From positions 1,550,001-1,614,000 of the forward strand of contig NZ_OY780958.1 of assembly GCF_963675985.1 (NCBI RefSeq): 64,000 nucleotides of DNA, written 5' to 3'. A program made the translations under genes and the position numbers. Origin of the DNA: an uncultured Roseibium sp. (GTDB lineage Bacteria; Pseudomonadota; Alphaproteobacteria; Rhizobiales; Stappiaceae). Below are positions 20,165 through 29,093 of this stretch, piece after piece. The notes under the pieces were generated by a model. The model worked only from the letters and a program-made list of their open reading frames with translations. It had not been told where the DNA came from and made no database searches. The stretch's first letter is position 1; every line of letters begins with the position of its first letter.

Positions 20165-20728
20165 ATGCCCGTAGAAGGTATTGACCTGGACGATTTGCAG
20201 CGCCGCATGCAAGGCGCTCTTTCGGTCCTGAAAACCGAATTCGCTGGGCTGCGCACGGGCCGCGCCTCCGCCAGCATGATGGATCCGATCAACGTTGAGG
20301 CCTATGGGCAGACCATGCCGATCAACCAGGTCGCGACCGTCAGCGTGCCCGAGCCGCGCATGGTCGCGGTCCAGGTCTGGGACAAGGGCATGGTCTCTGC
20401 CGTCGAGAAGGCAATCCGCGAATCGAACCTCGGCCTCAATCCGGTCGTCGATGGCCAGTTGCTGCGCCTGCCGATCCCTGAGCTGAACCAGGAACGGCGC
20501 CAGGAGCTGATCAAGGTAGCGCATAAATACGCCGAACAGGCCAAGGTCGCCATTCGCCACGTGCGCAGGGACGGGATGGATACGGCCAAGAAGCTGGAAA
20601 AAGATGGCGATATCAGCCAGGACGACAGTCGGGTCGCGTCTGATGAAATTCAGAAGCTGACGGACAGCATGATCGCAGAGGTCGATGCCATGCTGGAGAA
20701 AAAAGAACAGGAAATCTCCCAGGTCTGA
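20165..20728 (+). CDS. frr: Ribosome recycling factor
   Basis: Splits post-termination ribosomes together with EF-G. 187 residues, a two-domain all-helical plus beta protein. Seen: LRTGRASASMMDPINVEAYG, MPINQVATVSVPEPRMVAVQ, NLGLNPVVDGQLLRLPIPELNQERRQEL and VAIRHVRRDGMD, all family hallmarks. GTGAGGA lies just before the ATG. The 112-base gap after pyrH is AT-rich near 20130-20155 and may hold a promoter. Confidence 0.98.
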   Translation: MPVEGIDLDDLQRRMQGALSVLKTEFAGLRTGRASASMMDPINVEAYGQTMPINQVATVSVPEPRMVAVQVWDKGMVSAVEKAIRESNLGLNPVVDGQLLRLPIPELNQERRQELIKVAHKYAEQAKVAIRHVRRDGMDTAKKLEKDGDISQDDSRVASDEIQKLTDSMIAEVDAMLEKKEQEISQV

Positions 20729-20756
20729 TGAGCTTCGGCTGAAAGCAGGGTCCCTC

Positions 20757-21524
20757 ATGACGGTCAGTCCCGATCGAAAATCCGAGGATACGGCGCCCGA
20801 TTCGGCAGCCGGTGCCTTGCCGCGCCATGTCGCATTGATCATGGACGGGAATGGCCGGTGGGCAACGGCCAGGGGGCTGCCGCGCACTGAAGGTCACCGT
20901 CATGGACTGGAAGCGTTGCGCCGGACGATCCGGCACGCGGCCAGAACCGGTATCCGCTATATGACGATCTACAGTTTCTCTTCGGAGAACTGGAGCCGCC
21001 CCCAGCCGGAAGTCAGTTTCCTGATGGGGCTCCTGCGCCGTTTCGTTCAGCGTGACCTCACCGAAATTCACAATGCAAATGTTCGTATAAGGGTGATCGG
21101 GGACCGGCTTACGCTGGAGCCCGGTATCCGCGCGTTGCTCGTCGAAGCGGAAGCACTGACCAAAAACAACACCGGCATGACCCTTGTCGTAGCGTTCAAC
21201 TACGGATCGCGCGACGAAATCACCCGGTCGGTCCGCCTGCTTGCAGAAGAGGTCGCCGCCGGCCGGCTGGCCCCGGATGATATTGACGAGAAGGCGATTG
21301 CATGCCGGCTCGATACAGCGGGTATTCCGGATCCGGATCTCATTATCCGCACCAGTGGTGAACTGAGGTTGTCGAATTTTCTGATGTGGCAGGCTGCCTA
21401 TTCGGAGTTCCATTTTTCACCGGTCCATTGGCCCGATTTCGACGAGGCCGCGTTCGATCAGGCCCTGTCGGACTTCATGAGGCGCGAGCGCCGGTTCGGT
21501 GGCTTGGCCGCCAAAGCACTCTAA
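20757..21524 (+). CDS. uppS: Undecaprenyl diphosphate synthase (cis-prenyltransferase)
   Basis: Makes the C55 lipid carrier for peptidoglycan and other envelope polymers by adding isopentenyl units to farnesyl diphosphate. 255 residues. Seen: HVALIMDGNGRWATARGLP with the catalytic Asp, EGHRHGLEALRR, YSFSSENWSRP, and RTSGELRLSNFLMWQAAYSE. ATG 20757 is chosen because AGGG precedes it and the in-frame extension upstream overlaps frr without family residues. cdsA starts two bases after the stop, so the genes are tightly coupled. Confidence 0.96.
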   Translation: MTVSPDRKSEDTAPDSAAGALPRHVALIMDGNGRWATARGLPRTEGHRHGLEALRRTIRHAARTGIRYMTIYSFSSENWSRPQPEVSFLMGLLRRFVQRDLTEIHNANVRIRVIGDRLTLEPGIRALLVEAEALTKNNTGMTLVVAFNYGSRDEITRSVRLLAEEVAAGRLAPDDIDEKAIACRLDTAGIPDPDLIIRTSGELRLSNFLMWQAAYSEFHFSPVHWPDFDEAAFDQALSDFMRRERRFGGLAAKAL

Positions 21525-21525
21525 G

Positions 21526-22383
21526 ATGCCCGGTCAGGAAGGGTCCACTGCGGACAAGAGCCCGAAAAACAAGTCCGATTTGAAATTAAGGGTCCTGTCT
21601 GCAGCTGTTCTTGGACCTATCGTTCTTGGCCTTGCATGGTTGGGCGGTCCCGCTTTCGGCGTGCTTGCCTTGGTGGCCGCCATCCTTTTTCTGCACGAAT
21701 GGTTCGCGATGACCGGAACCGGGCTTCTGACGCCGTCCGGGATTGCCGGATATCTGGTGCTCGTCGGGCTCGCGGTTGCCTATCACTCAGGTTACCCGGA
21801 ACTTTCCTTGGCGTGCCCTATCGTCGGAGCGGTTGTCGTCTACGGTCTGAGCGGGTTTAGCCGGGCAGGGCGTTGGGCCGCCGAAGGCCTGATTTACGCC
21901 GGTCTTGCCCTTTATGCGCTGCTCGTCATCAGGGGCGGGGTGCAGGGCCTGGAGTTCCTGTTTTTCCTGCTTGTTCTGGTCTGGGCGACGGATATCGCCG
22001 CCTATTTTACCGGCAGGGCCCTCGGAGGACCGAAGCTCTGGAGGAAAATATCCCCGAACAAGACCTGGTCGGGAGCCATTGGCGGGCTGGTGTGCGCCGT
22101 CCTGCTCGGCTCCGCTACGGCCGCACTTGCCGGAAAGGTTGATCTATTTGCATGGGCTTTGCTGGCGGCCGTCTTGTCGATCGTCTCCCAACTGGGGGAC
22201 CTTCTGGAATCCGGGATCAAACGGCGCTTCGACGTCAAGGATTCCAGTCACCTCATTCCGGGACATGGCGGCATCATGGATCGCGTCGACGGGCTGGTTG
22301 CCGCGGCAATCGCAGCGGTGGCGCTCGGAGTTTTGTTTGGCGGTAGCGTTGCGGATCCGATTTCCGGTTTTGCGCTCGGCTAG
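21526..22383 (+). CDS. cdsA: Phosphatidate cytidylyltransferase
   Basis: Forms CDP-diacylglycerol from phosphatidate and CTP for phospholipid synthesis in the inner membrane. 285 residues with about seven to eight hydrophobic segments. Seen: the C-terminal signature SQLGDLLESGIKRRFDVKD followed by LIPGHGGIMDRVDGL, diagnostic for CdsA, and ATDIAAYFTGRALGGPKL. ATG 21526 directly follows the uppS TAA; an upstream in-frame start inside uppS is less likely. It precedes dxr with a 12-base gap. Confidence 0.96.
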   Translation: MPGQEGSTADKSPKNKSDLKLRVLSAAVLGPIVLGLAWLGGPAFGVLALVAAILFLHEWFAMTGTGLLTPSGIAGYLVLVGLAVAYHSGYPELSLACPIVGAVVVYGLSGFSRAGRWAAEGLIYAGLALYALLVIRGGVQGLEFLFFLLVLVWATDIAAYFTGRALGGPKLWRKISPNKTWSGAIGGLVCAVLLGSATAALAGKVDLFAWALLAAVLSIVSQLGDLLESGIKRRFDVKDSSHLIPGHGGIMDRVDGLVAAAIAAVALGVLFGGSVADPISGFALG

Positions 22384-22395
22384 GGGAACGGTTTC

Positions 22396-23622
22396 ATGGA
22401 CGCGGCGCCGTCTTCACCGATGGACATGGAAATGAATGGCACGACAAATCCGATGCGTCTGATCGTGCTGGGTGCGACGGGCTCGATCGGGAAAAGTACG
22501 CTTGACCTCGTCGCGCGCAATCCCGAGCGGTTCAAGGTCACAGCGCTTGTTTCCAACAATAGTGTTGACGAACTGGCGCGCCTGGCCCGTCTGGTGAACG
22601 CGGAGGCCGCCGTTCTTGCCAATGAAGCGCATGGACCCGCGTTGGCACAGGCCCTGTCAGGAAGCGGGATTGCCGTTTCCGCCGGAAACCAGGCCGTTCT
22701 GGACGCGGTCGATCGACCTGCCGACATGGTCGTTGCCGGTATCGTGGGTGCTGCCGGACTGGTCCCGACCCTTGCCGCGATCAAGCCGGGCAGGGCGATC
22801 GCCCTGGCCAACAAGGAATGCCTTGTCTCAGCCGGCGACCTTTTCATGAAAAAGATCCGCCGGACGGGGGCGACGCTTCTTCCGGTCGATAGCGAGCACA
22901 ATGCCATCTTCCAGGTCTTCGAGCCGGACAACCGGCGCGAAGTGGAAAAGATCATCCTGACGGCGTCCGGCGGTCCTTTCCGGACCACCCGCGTGGAGGA
23001 CATGGCGGCGATCACGCCGGAGCAGGCCCTCAAGCATCCCAATTGGGAAATGGGGCAACGGATCACCATCGACAGCGCCACCTTGATGAACAAGGGCTTC
23101 GAGGTGATCGAGGCCTTTCATTTGTTCCCGGTCGACGATGACCAATTGGGGGTTCTGGTTCATCCCCAATCGGTCGTGCACGGGCTTGTGCAATATGCCG
23201 ACGGATCTCTGCTGGCACAGATGGGATCGCCTGATATGCGGACCCCAATCGCTCACTGCCTTGCCTGGCCGAAACGGATGCCGGTGCCGCTCAAAAGGCT
23301 CGATCTGGCGGAAGTCGGCTCACTTACCTTCGAGAAGCCCGATCCGGTACGCTTTCCGGCGCTTGGTCTGGCTCTTTCGTCGCTCAAGCACGGGGGCGGT
23401 GCGACCTGCGCCTTGAACGCCGCGGACGAAATCGCCGTCCGCGCTTTTCTGGACAGACGTCTGCGCTTTCCCGACATACCGGCAGCGGTTGAGGCGACGA
23501 TCAACCGGCTGGATGCCTCCGGGCGCCTGGGTCAGCCCGACAGTGCGGAAACCGTCATGGCACTGGATGCGGAGGCCCGTGTCATTTGTGCCGATTGGAT
23601 TACAGAACGCGGCGGGCGATAA
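22396..23622 (+). CDS. dxr: 1-deoxy-D-xylulose 5-phosphate reductoisomerase
   Basis: First committed step of the MEP isoprenoid pathway, NADPH-dependent, giving methylerythritol phosphate. 408 residues. Seen: the Rossmann start LIVLGATGSIGKSTLDL, IALANKECLVSAG, metal site LPVDSEHNAIFQVF, ASGGPFRTT loop, and NWEMGQRITIDSATLMNKGFE. The first 20 residues (PSSPMDMEMNGTT) are not conserved; ATG 22456 is a possible shorter start. GGGGAAC lies before ATG 22396. It is part of the uppS-cdsA-dxr-rseP run. Confidence 0.97.
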   Translation: MDAAPSSPMDMEMNGTTNPMRLIVLGATGSIGKSTLDLVARNPERFKVTALVSNNSVDELARLARLVNAEAAVLANEAHGPALAQALSGSGIAVSAGNQAVLDAVDRPADMVVAGIVGAAGLVPTLAAIKPGRAIALANKECLVSAGDLFMKKIRRTGATLLPVDSEHNAIFQVFEPDNRREVEKIILTASGGPFRTTRVEDMAAITPEQALKHPNWEMGQRITIDSATLMNKGFEVIEAFHLFPVDDDQLGVLVHPQSVVHGLVQYADGSLLAQMGSPDMRTPIAHCLAWPKRMPVPLKRLDLAEVGSLTFEKPDPVRFPALGLALSSLKHGGGATCALNAADEIAVRAFLDRRLRFPDIPAAVEATINRLDASGRLGQPDSAETVMALDAEARVICADWITERGGR

Positions 23623-23649
23623 AGCCGCCGTACTTGTGATCACGTTCTG

Positions 23650-23666
23650 GGGAAATTCGATTTCCC
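23650..23666 (+). other. Small hairpin in dxr-rseP gap
   Basis: GGGAAAT - TCG - ATTTCCC, a perfect 7-bp stem, 28 bases after the dxr stop. No T tract follows. It may limit read-through from dxr. Confidence 0.35.
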
Positions 23667-23749
23667 ACCATTAACGTGCCGTAATCTCGTAATCTGCTAG
23701 TCTGTAAATAACCGTACCGTGCGAACACGCTTCAAAACAGGAACCCTCA

Positions 23750-24886
23750 ATGGAACTTCTTTCCTCGGCCTTCGGACTCGTGGCAGGCTATATCGTACCG
23801 TTTCTGTTTGTTCTGACGATCGTCGTTTTCTTTCATGAACTCGGCCATTTTCTGGTCGCCCGCTGGTGTGGGGTGAAGGTGGATGCCTTTTCCGTCGGGT
23901 TCGGGCGGGAACTTTTTGGCCGGACCGACAAGAAAGGCACCAGGTGGCGTTTGTCGCTTATTCCGCTCGGTGGCTATGTGAAATTCGCCGGCGATGAAAA
24001 TGCGGCTAGCGTTCCGGATCGGGAGCGTGTCGCGGCCATGCCTCCCGAAGAGCGCGCCGGGGCCTTCATTGCCAAGCCGGTGTGGCAACGGGCGGCAGTC
24101 GTGGCGGCTGGGCCAATCGCGAACTTCATCTTGTCCATTGCGATTTTCGCTATGATTTTCATGCTCTTCGGGCGAATTGTAACAGCGCCCGTTGTGGATG
24201 TCGTTCAGCCTGACAGTGCCGCCGCCGCAGGCGGACTGAAACCGGGCGATCTGATCGTCTCCGTCGATGGGGACGAGATTTCGACGTTCTCCGACCTTCA
24301 GCGCATCGTGTCCGTGAGTGCAAATACCCCCTTGATTCTGGATGTGAAACGGGGGGATGAAACCGTAACCCTGACCGTCACGCCGCAGTATCGGGAGCTG
24401 AAGGATCGGTTTGGAAACGTGCAGCGCATCGGTCTTCTGGGGGTTTCGCGCAGTCTGCAGGAAGATGACCTGATTCACGAGAAGTTCGGTCCGGTTTCGG
24501 CGGTCGTCGAAGGGGGCAAGGAAACGTATTACATCGCTTCGCGAACACTCGACTATATCTGGGGTGTCATTTCGGGACGTGAGGCTGCCGATCAACTCGG
24601 CGGGCCGATCCGCGTGGCGCAGGTTTCCGGCCAGGTTGCAACTCAGGGGATCATTCCCCTGTTTTCTCTGGCCGCGGTGTTGTCGGTCAGTATCGGCCTC
24701 TTGAACCTCATGCCGGTGCCGATGCTGGACGGCGGGCATCTGGTATTCTACGCCGCGGAAGCCGTCCGGGGAAAGCCGCTCAGCGAGAGGGTCCAGGATA
24801 TCGGATTTCGGATCGGGATCGCCCTCGTTCTACTTCTGATGGTTTTCGCCACCTGGAACGACGTGCTTCATCTGACCCGATTGTAG
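23750..24886 (+). CDS. rseP: RIP metalloprotease RseP (site-2 protease)
   Basis: Intramembrane zinc protease that cleaves anti-sigma factors and other membrane substrates. 378 residues. Seen: the zinc motif HELGH (His29, Glu30, His33) in the first helix, followed by CGVKVDAFSVGFGREL; one PDZ domain about residues 130-215 (VQPDSAAAAGGLKPGDLIVS); and the C-terminal NLMPVPMLDGGHLVFY with the third zinc ligand Asp. E. coli RseP has two PDZ domains and about 450 residues, so this is the shorter single-PDZ form. It lies directly upstream of bamA, the usual arrangement. Confidence 0.96.
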   Translation: MELLSSAFGLVAGYIVPFLFVLTIVVFFHELGHFLVARWCGVKVDAFSVGFGRELFGRTDKKGTRWRLSLIPLGGYVKFAGDENAASVPDRERVAAMPPEERAGAFIAKPVWQRAAVVAAGPIANFILSIAIFAMIFMLFGRIVTAPVVDVVQPDSAAAAGGLKPGDLIVSVDGDEISTFSDLQRIVSVSANTPLILDVKRGDETVTLTVTPQYRELKDRFGNVQRIGLLGVSRSLQEDDLIHEKFGPVSAVVEGGKETYYIASRTLDYIWGVISGREAADQLGGPIRVAQVSGQVATQGIIPLFSLAAVLSVSIGLLNLMPVPMLDGGHLVFYAAEAVRGKPLSERVQDIGFRIGIALVLLLMVFATWNDVLHLTRL

Positions 24887-24931
24887 CGCGGCACTCCGTG
24901 GCATCCACGCAACGCATTCAATTGAAATCTG

Positions 24932-24967
24932 TTTTGCCGGTCAGGGACTGTTGCGTAATCGGCAAAA
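24932..24967 (+). repeat. Inverted repeat in the bamA leader
   Basis: TTTTGCCG (24932-24939) and CGGCAAAA (24960-24967) are perfect complements separated by 20 bases, between rseP and bamA. It could be a leader hairpin, a protein-binding site or chance. Confidence 0.35.
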
Positions 24968-25054
24968 GACTGTAAAACGATTTCGGTTATAGAGATTCTG
25001 GGGTGGCCTGTGGCTTTTCGCACAGGACAAAAAAGACAAAGGCATAGCGCACTT

Positions 25055-27439
25055 ATGCAGCGATTGCAGAAATTCACTCGTGCCGTATTGCTTGCGGCGG
25101 CCGTATTTTGCACCGGCTCCGTTCTTCCCGATGCATACGGGCCGCTTTCGGTTACATCCGCGGAAGCAGCAGTCGCGCGAAATATTGTCGTGCGTGGCAA
25201 TACGCGGATCGAGAACGAGACCGTTCTGAGCTACATGACCATATCCGTCGGCCGCTCCTATGGTCCTGCGGATATTGACGAATCGCTCAAGGCGCTGTTT
25301 GCGACCGGTCTGTTTGCCGATGTTAAGATCGTTCCCCAGGGCGGCACCGTTGTCGTCAATGTCACGGAGAACCCGATCATCAATCGGGTGTCTTTCGAGG
25401 GCAACAAAAAGCTCAACGACGATGCGTTGAAGACGGCTGTCCGTTCGTCCGAGCGCACGATGCTGACCCGTGCGAAGGTTCAGGCCGACGTCCAGAATAT
25501 TCTGGAGGCCTATCGCCGGTCCGGCCGCTACGGCGCGTCCGTCAATCCGGAAATCATCGATCGGGGCAACAATCGTGTCGATCTGGTTTTTGAAATCAAT
25601 GAAGGCAAGAAGACCGGCGTAGAGCGCATCACGTTCATCGGCAATCATGCATACAGCGACGGCAAGCTGCGTGACGTGATTCGGACCCGTCAAAGCGGGC
25701 TCCTCAGCTGGCTTCGTTCCACAGATACCTATGATCCCGACCGCTTGGCGCAGGATCAGGAGCTGCTGCGTCAGTTCTACCACAAGAAGGGCTACGCCGA
25801 TTTCTACATCGTTTCGGCGACCGCTGACCTCGACCGCGAAAACAATGTGTTCCATGTGACCTTCACCGTTGAGGAAGGCGAGAAATACAAGATTGCTGAC
25901 GTCGAGATCGTTTCATCCCTTTCCGCTGTGGACCCGGAGACCCTGCGGTCGAAGCTGCGCACCCATGCCGGCGATACATACAATTCGCTGCGCGTGGAGC
26001 AGACCGTCGAGGATCTTACGATCAAGATTTCCGAAGACGGCTATGCGTTTGCGGAGGTTCGTCCTCGTGGCTCTCGTGACTACGAAAACAAGACGATTTC
26101 GCTCACCTACTACATCGAAGAAGGTCCGCGTGCTTATGTCGAACGGATCAACGTGATCGGTAACGACCGCACCCGCGAATATGTTATTCGCCGGGAGTTC
26201 GATCTGGTGGAAGGTGACGCCTATAATCGCGCGCTTCTCGATAAGGCCGAGCGGCGTTTGAAGAACCTTGGGTTCTTCGAGCGGGTGGCGATCACGACTT
26301 CTCCCGGCAGTGCGCCGGACCGTGTCGTCATCAACGTAAACGTTGTGGAAAAGCCGACCGGCGAGGTTTCCTTCGGTGTCGGTTATTCCACGAGCGATGG
26401 CGTCATCGGTGATGTCTCGATTTCGGAAAAGAACTTCCTGGGCCGTGGGCAGTATGTGAAGCTTGGTGCCGGAATTGGCTCCTCGACGCAGAGCTACGAG
26501 TTTGCATTCAAGGAACCGTTCTTCCTCGGTCGTCGGATCGGCTTCGATCTTGACCTCTACAGGGTTGTGAATGAAAACAACGACTACCGTGCCTATGATG
26601 AAAATACGACAGGTGGTGGTTTCGGGTTCACGCTGCCGCTTCGCGAAGACGAGTTGACGCTTCGGTTGTTCTACAAAATCTACCAGACCGAGCTTAAAGA
26701 CCCCAACCACAAAGCTACGGGCATTGCCAACTGCGGAGGCAGCGGCCTTTCGATCGCGATCTGTGACTCGCTCGGGAAGAACCTGACGTCTCTTGCCGGC
26801 TACCGGTTCGTCTATACGACGCTTGACAACAATCTTGATCCGACTGACGGGGTTTACGCTGCTGCCGGACAGGAATTCGCTGGCCTCGGTGGCGACTCCT
26901 TCTACATCAAGAGCACGGCCGACGTTAAATACTTCAAGGAAATCCTGCCGGACCAGGGTGTCGTTGGTGCCCTGAAGGTCACAGGCGGTCATATCACTGC
27001 TCTGGGCAGCGACCGCCTGCGGGTTCCTGAGCAGTTCATGCTCGGCGGAAATCTGGTGCGCGGTTTTGAAAACCAGGGGATCGGTCCGCGGGATGCTATC
27101 ACAGGCGACGCGATTGGCGGTACGGTGTTCTTCGCCGCTACGGCTGAGGCAACGATCCCGTTCCCGGGCGTTCCCCAGGAGTTCGGCCTGAGCACCGCGG
27201 TCTTCTCCGATGCCGGTGCGCTTTGGGATGCGGACTCCGGACTGGTAAACCTTGTTAATGCAGGTCCTCCTAAGTCGGCCGTGAATTCGAATGACTTCGA
27301 TCTTCGGGCATCCATCGGTGTTGGTCTGAGGTGGCGGTCGCCGTTCGGTCCTTTGAAGGCGGATTTCGCATGGCCGCTTGCGAAGAACAGCGTGGACAGG
27401 ACGCAGGTGTTCCGCCTGAGCGGCGGGACCCGCTTCTAA
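25055..27439 (+). CDS. bamA: Outer membrane protein assembly factor BamA
   Basis: Central outer-membrane component that folds and inserts beta-barrel proteins. About 794 residues: a signal peptide (MQRLQKFTRAVLLAAAVFC, cleavage after SAEA), five POTRA repeats to about residue 420 (first ARNIVVRGNTRIENETVLSY), then a 16-strand barrel ending GGTRF with the terminal Phe recognised by BAM. The lid-lock motif VRGF is present (LVRGFENQGIGP). ATG 25055 gives the cleanest signal peptide; an in-frame GTG at 25010 would add 15 basic residues. It is followed by lpxD, fabZ and lpxA as in most proteobacteria. Confidence 0.97.
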   Translation: MQRLQKFTRAVLLAAAVFCTGSVLPDAYGPLSVTSAEAAVARNIVVRGNTRIENETVLSYMTISVGRSYGPADIDESLKALFATGLFADVKIVPQGGTVVVNVTENPIINRVSFEGNKKLNDDALKTAVRSSERTMLTRAKVQADVQNILEAYRRSGRYGASVNPEIIDRGNNRVDLVFEINEGKKTGVERITFIGNHAYSDGKLRDVIRTRQSGLLSWLRSTDTYDPDRLAQDQELLRQFYHKKGYADFYIVSATADLDRENNVFHVTFTVEEGEKYKIADVEIVSSLSAVDPETLRSKLRTHAGDTYNSLRVEQTVEDLTIKISEDGYAFAEVRPRGSRDYENKTISLTYYIEEGPRAYVERINVIGNDRTREYVIRREFDLVEGDAYNRALLDKAERRLKNLGFFERVAITTSPGSAPDRVVINVNVVEKPTGEVSFGVGYSTSDGVIGDVSISEKNFLGRGQYVKLGAGIGSSTQSYEFAFKEPFFLGRRIGFDLDLYRVVNENNDYRAYDENTTGGGFGFTLPLREDELTLRLFYKIYQTELKDPNHKATGIANCGGSGLSIAICDSLGKNLTSLAGYRFVYTTLDNNLDPTDGVYAAAGQEFAGLGGDSFYIKSTADVKYFKEILPDQGVVGALKVTGGHITALGSDRLRVPEQFMLGGNLVRGFENQGIGPRDAITGDAIGGTVFFAATAEATIPFPGVPQEFGLSTAVFSDAGALWDADSGLVNLVNAGPPKSAVNSNDFDLRASIGVGLRWRSPFGPLKADFAWPLAKNSVDRTQVFRLSGGTRF

Positions 27440-27461
27440 CGTACCGTGTGACGATACCGCT

Positions 27462-27487
27462 ACGGCCGCCGCATTGCCGGCGGCCGT
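27462..27487 (+). terminator. GC-rich stem-loop between bamA and lpxD
   Basis: ACGGCCGCCG - CATTGC - CGGCGGCCGT: a perfect 10-bp stem, 22 bases after the bamA stop, followed by TTGCTGTT. It may be a partial terminator that lets some transcription continue into lpxD. Confidence 0.55.
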
Positions 27488-27525
27488 TTGCTGTTGGTGC
27501 CTGATGCTCAGGGGAGCCAAAACCC

Positions 27526-28563
27526 ATGTCCGATCCCGTCTTTTTTCCGCCGGCAGAGCCGGTTTCACTCGAGCAGATCGCCGAATGGGCGGAAGCGGAA
27601 CTTGTTCGCGGGGCGCCTGATCTGTTGATCGCGGGGGTCGGTCCGATCGAGGATGCTGACGATGGCGTTCTCGTTTTTTTCGACAATACCGCTTATCTCG
27701 ACAAATTGAGCGAAACCCGAGCCGGGGCCTGCATCATCGCCCGCAAGCACGTGGACAAGGTGCCGGAGGGTGTTGCCGTTCTGGTGTCGAACGACGCCTA
27801 CCGCTCCTGGGCGAAGGTACTGGCACAATTGTATCCGGATGCCATGGTCCCGAAACCCGCCGGTTTTCAAGGGATTTCCGATCGTGCATCCATCGACCCG
27901 TCAGCGGTGCTGGAAGACGGCGTTGCGGTTGGATCCGGAGTCGTGATCGGTGCCGGTGCACAGATCGGTTCGGGGACCGCCATTCTTCCCAATGCGGTCA
28001 TAGGCTCGGGCTGCACGATCGGTCGGAATTGCGTTATCGGCCCCAATTCAACACTTCAGCACGCCATTCTGGGCGACCAAGTCTATCTGCATCCGGGGGT
28101 CTGTATCGGGCAGGACGGTTTCGGTTATGCGATGGGGGCGGGCGGGCATCTGAAAGTTCCGCAGGTCGGTCGTGTGGTGATCCAGGACAATGTGGAGATC
28201 GGCGCGAATACAACGATCGACCGGGGCGCTAACCGGGATACGATCGTGGGCGAGGGGACAAGGATCGATAACCAGGTGCAGATCGGGCACAATGTTATCA
28301 TCGGCAGGCACTGTGTCCTCGTTTCCCAGGTTGGCCTTTCCGGAAGCTGCACACTGGAAGACTTTGTCGCGATCGGCGGCCAGACCGGGGTTCGTGGGCA
28401 TGTACGGATCGGGATGGGTGCGCAGATCGCAGCGGTCAGTGTCGTAGGCGAGGATGTGCCTGCTGGCGGGCGCTACGGAGGTACGCCTGCGAAACCTGTG
28501 AAGCAATGGTTCCGGGAGATGGCTGCGTTGCGCAAGCTTGCAGAGCGGGGCAGCGGGTCTTAA
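27526..28563 (+). CDS. lpxD: UDP-3-O-(3-hydroxyacyl)glucosamine N-acyltransferase
   Basis: Third step of lipid A synthesis, adding the N-linked 3-hydroxyacyl chain from acyl-ACP. 345 residues. Seen: an N-terminal uridine-binding domain (about 1-100), then a left-handed beta helix of hexapeptide repeats (VGSGVVIGAGAQIGSGTAIL onward), HPGVCIGQDGFGY with the catalytic His region, and VRGHVRIGMGAQIAAVSVV. It ends with a helical tail KQWFREMAALRKL that holds the acyl-ACP. It sits between bamA and fabZ. Confidence 0.97.
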   Translation: MSDPVFFPPAEPVSLEQIAEWAEAELVRGAPDLLIAGVGPIEDADDGVLVFFDNTAYLDKLSETRAGACIIARKHVDKVPEGVAVLVSNDAYRSWAKVLAQLYPDAMVPKPAGFQGISDRASIDPSAVLEDGVAVGSGVVIGAGAQIGSGTAILPNAVIGSGCTIGRNCVIGPNSTLQHAILGDQVYLHPGVCIGQDGFGYAMGAGGHLKVPQVGRVVIQDNVEIGANTTIDRGANRDTIVGEGTRIDNQVQIGHNVIIGRHCVLVSQVGLSGSCTLEDFVAIGGQTGVRGHVRIGMGAQIAAVSVVGEDVPAGGRYGGTPAKPVKQWFREMAALRKLAERGSGS

Positions 28564-28622
28564 AGGGTTGTGTAATACAGAGAATGAAACTGGGCGCTCT
28601 GTGTCGCTCAAGGGGCTGAGGA

Positions 28623-29087
28623 ATGGAACAGACTGAGAAGACGGAACTCCGTAGTGCCGACATCATGCGGATCATGGAAATGTTGCCGCATCGCTATCCG
28701 TTTCTGCTGGTAGACAAGATCATCGAAATCGACGGTGACAACAGCGCCATCGGCATCAAGAACGTCACCATTAACGAGCCGCATTTTACCGGACATTTTC
28801 CTGGCCAACCGGTGATGCCGGGGGTCTTGCTGATCGAGGCCATGGCGCAGACGGCCGGTGCGATCTGCGTGGATTCCCGCGGTGACGGCAGTCCGCCGCA
28901 GCTGGTTTATTTTATGACCATCGATAACGCGAAGTTCCGCAAGCCGGTCATTCCGGGCGACCAGGTTCACTTTCACGTACAGAAGATCAAGCAGAGGTCC
29001 AACATCTGGAAATTTCAGGCAGTCGCCATGGTCGACGGTGCGAAGGTTGCAGAGGCCGAAATCAGCGCAATGCTCGTGGACGCGTGA
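28623..29087 (+). CDS. fabZ: 3-hydroxyacyl-[acyl-carrier-protein] dehydratase FabZ
   Basis: Dehydrates 3-hydroxyacyl-ACP in fatty acid elongation and competes with LpxA/LpxD for substrate, which explains its place among lpx genes. 154 residues, hot-dog fold. Seen: LPHRYPFLLVDKI; catalytic His58 in FTGHFPGQPVMPG; and Glu72 in LLIEAMAQTAG. ATG 28623 is preceded by CTGAGGA. The stop is seven bases before lpxA, so the two are likely co-translated. Confidence 0.97.
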   Translation: MEQTEKTELRSADIMRIMEMLPHRYPFLLVDKIIEIDGDNSAIGIKNVTINEPHFTGHFPGQPVMPGVLLIEAMAQTAGAICVDSRGDGSPPQLVYFMTIDNAKFRKPVIPGDQVHFHVQKIKQRSNIWKFQAVAMVDGAKVAEAEISAMLVDA

Positions 29088-29093
29088 GGACGG

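Noticed and set aside
27462..27487. REP or insertion-element end after bamA
   Set aside because: A single GC-rich hairpin without copies or target duplications; kept only as a stem-loop.
25913..27568. 551-codon open frame antisense to bamA
   Set aside because: Shadow of bamA; no family features, no ribosome site.
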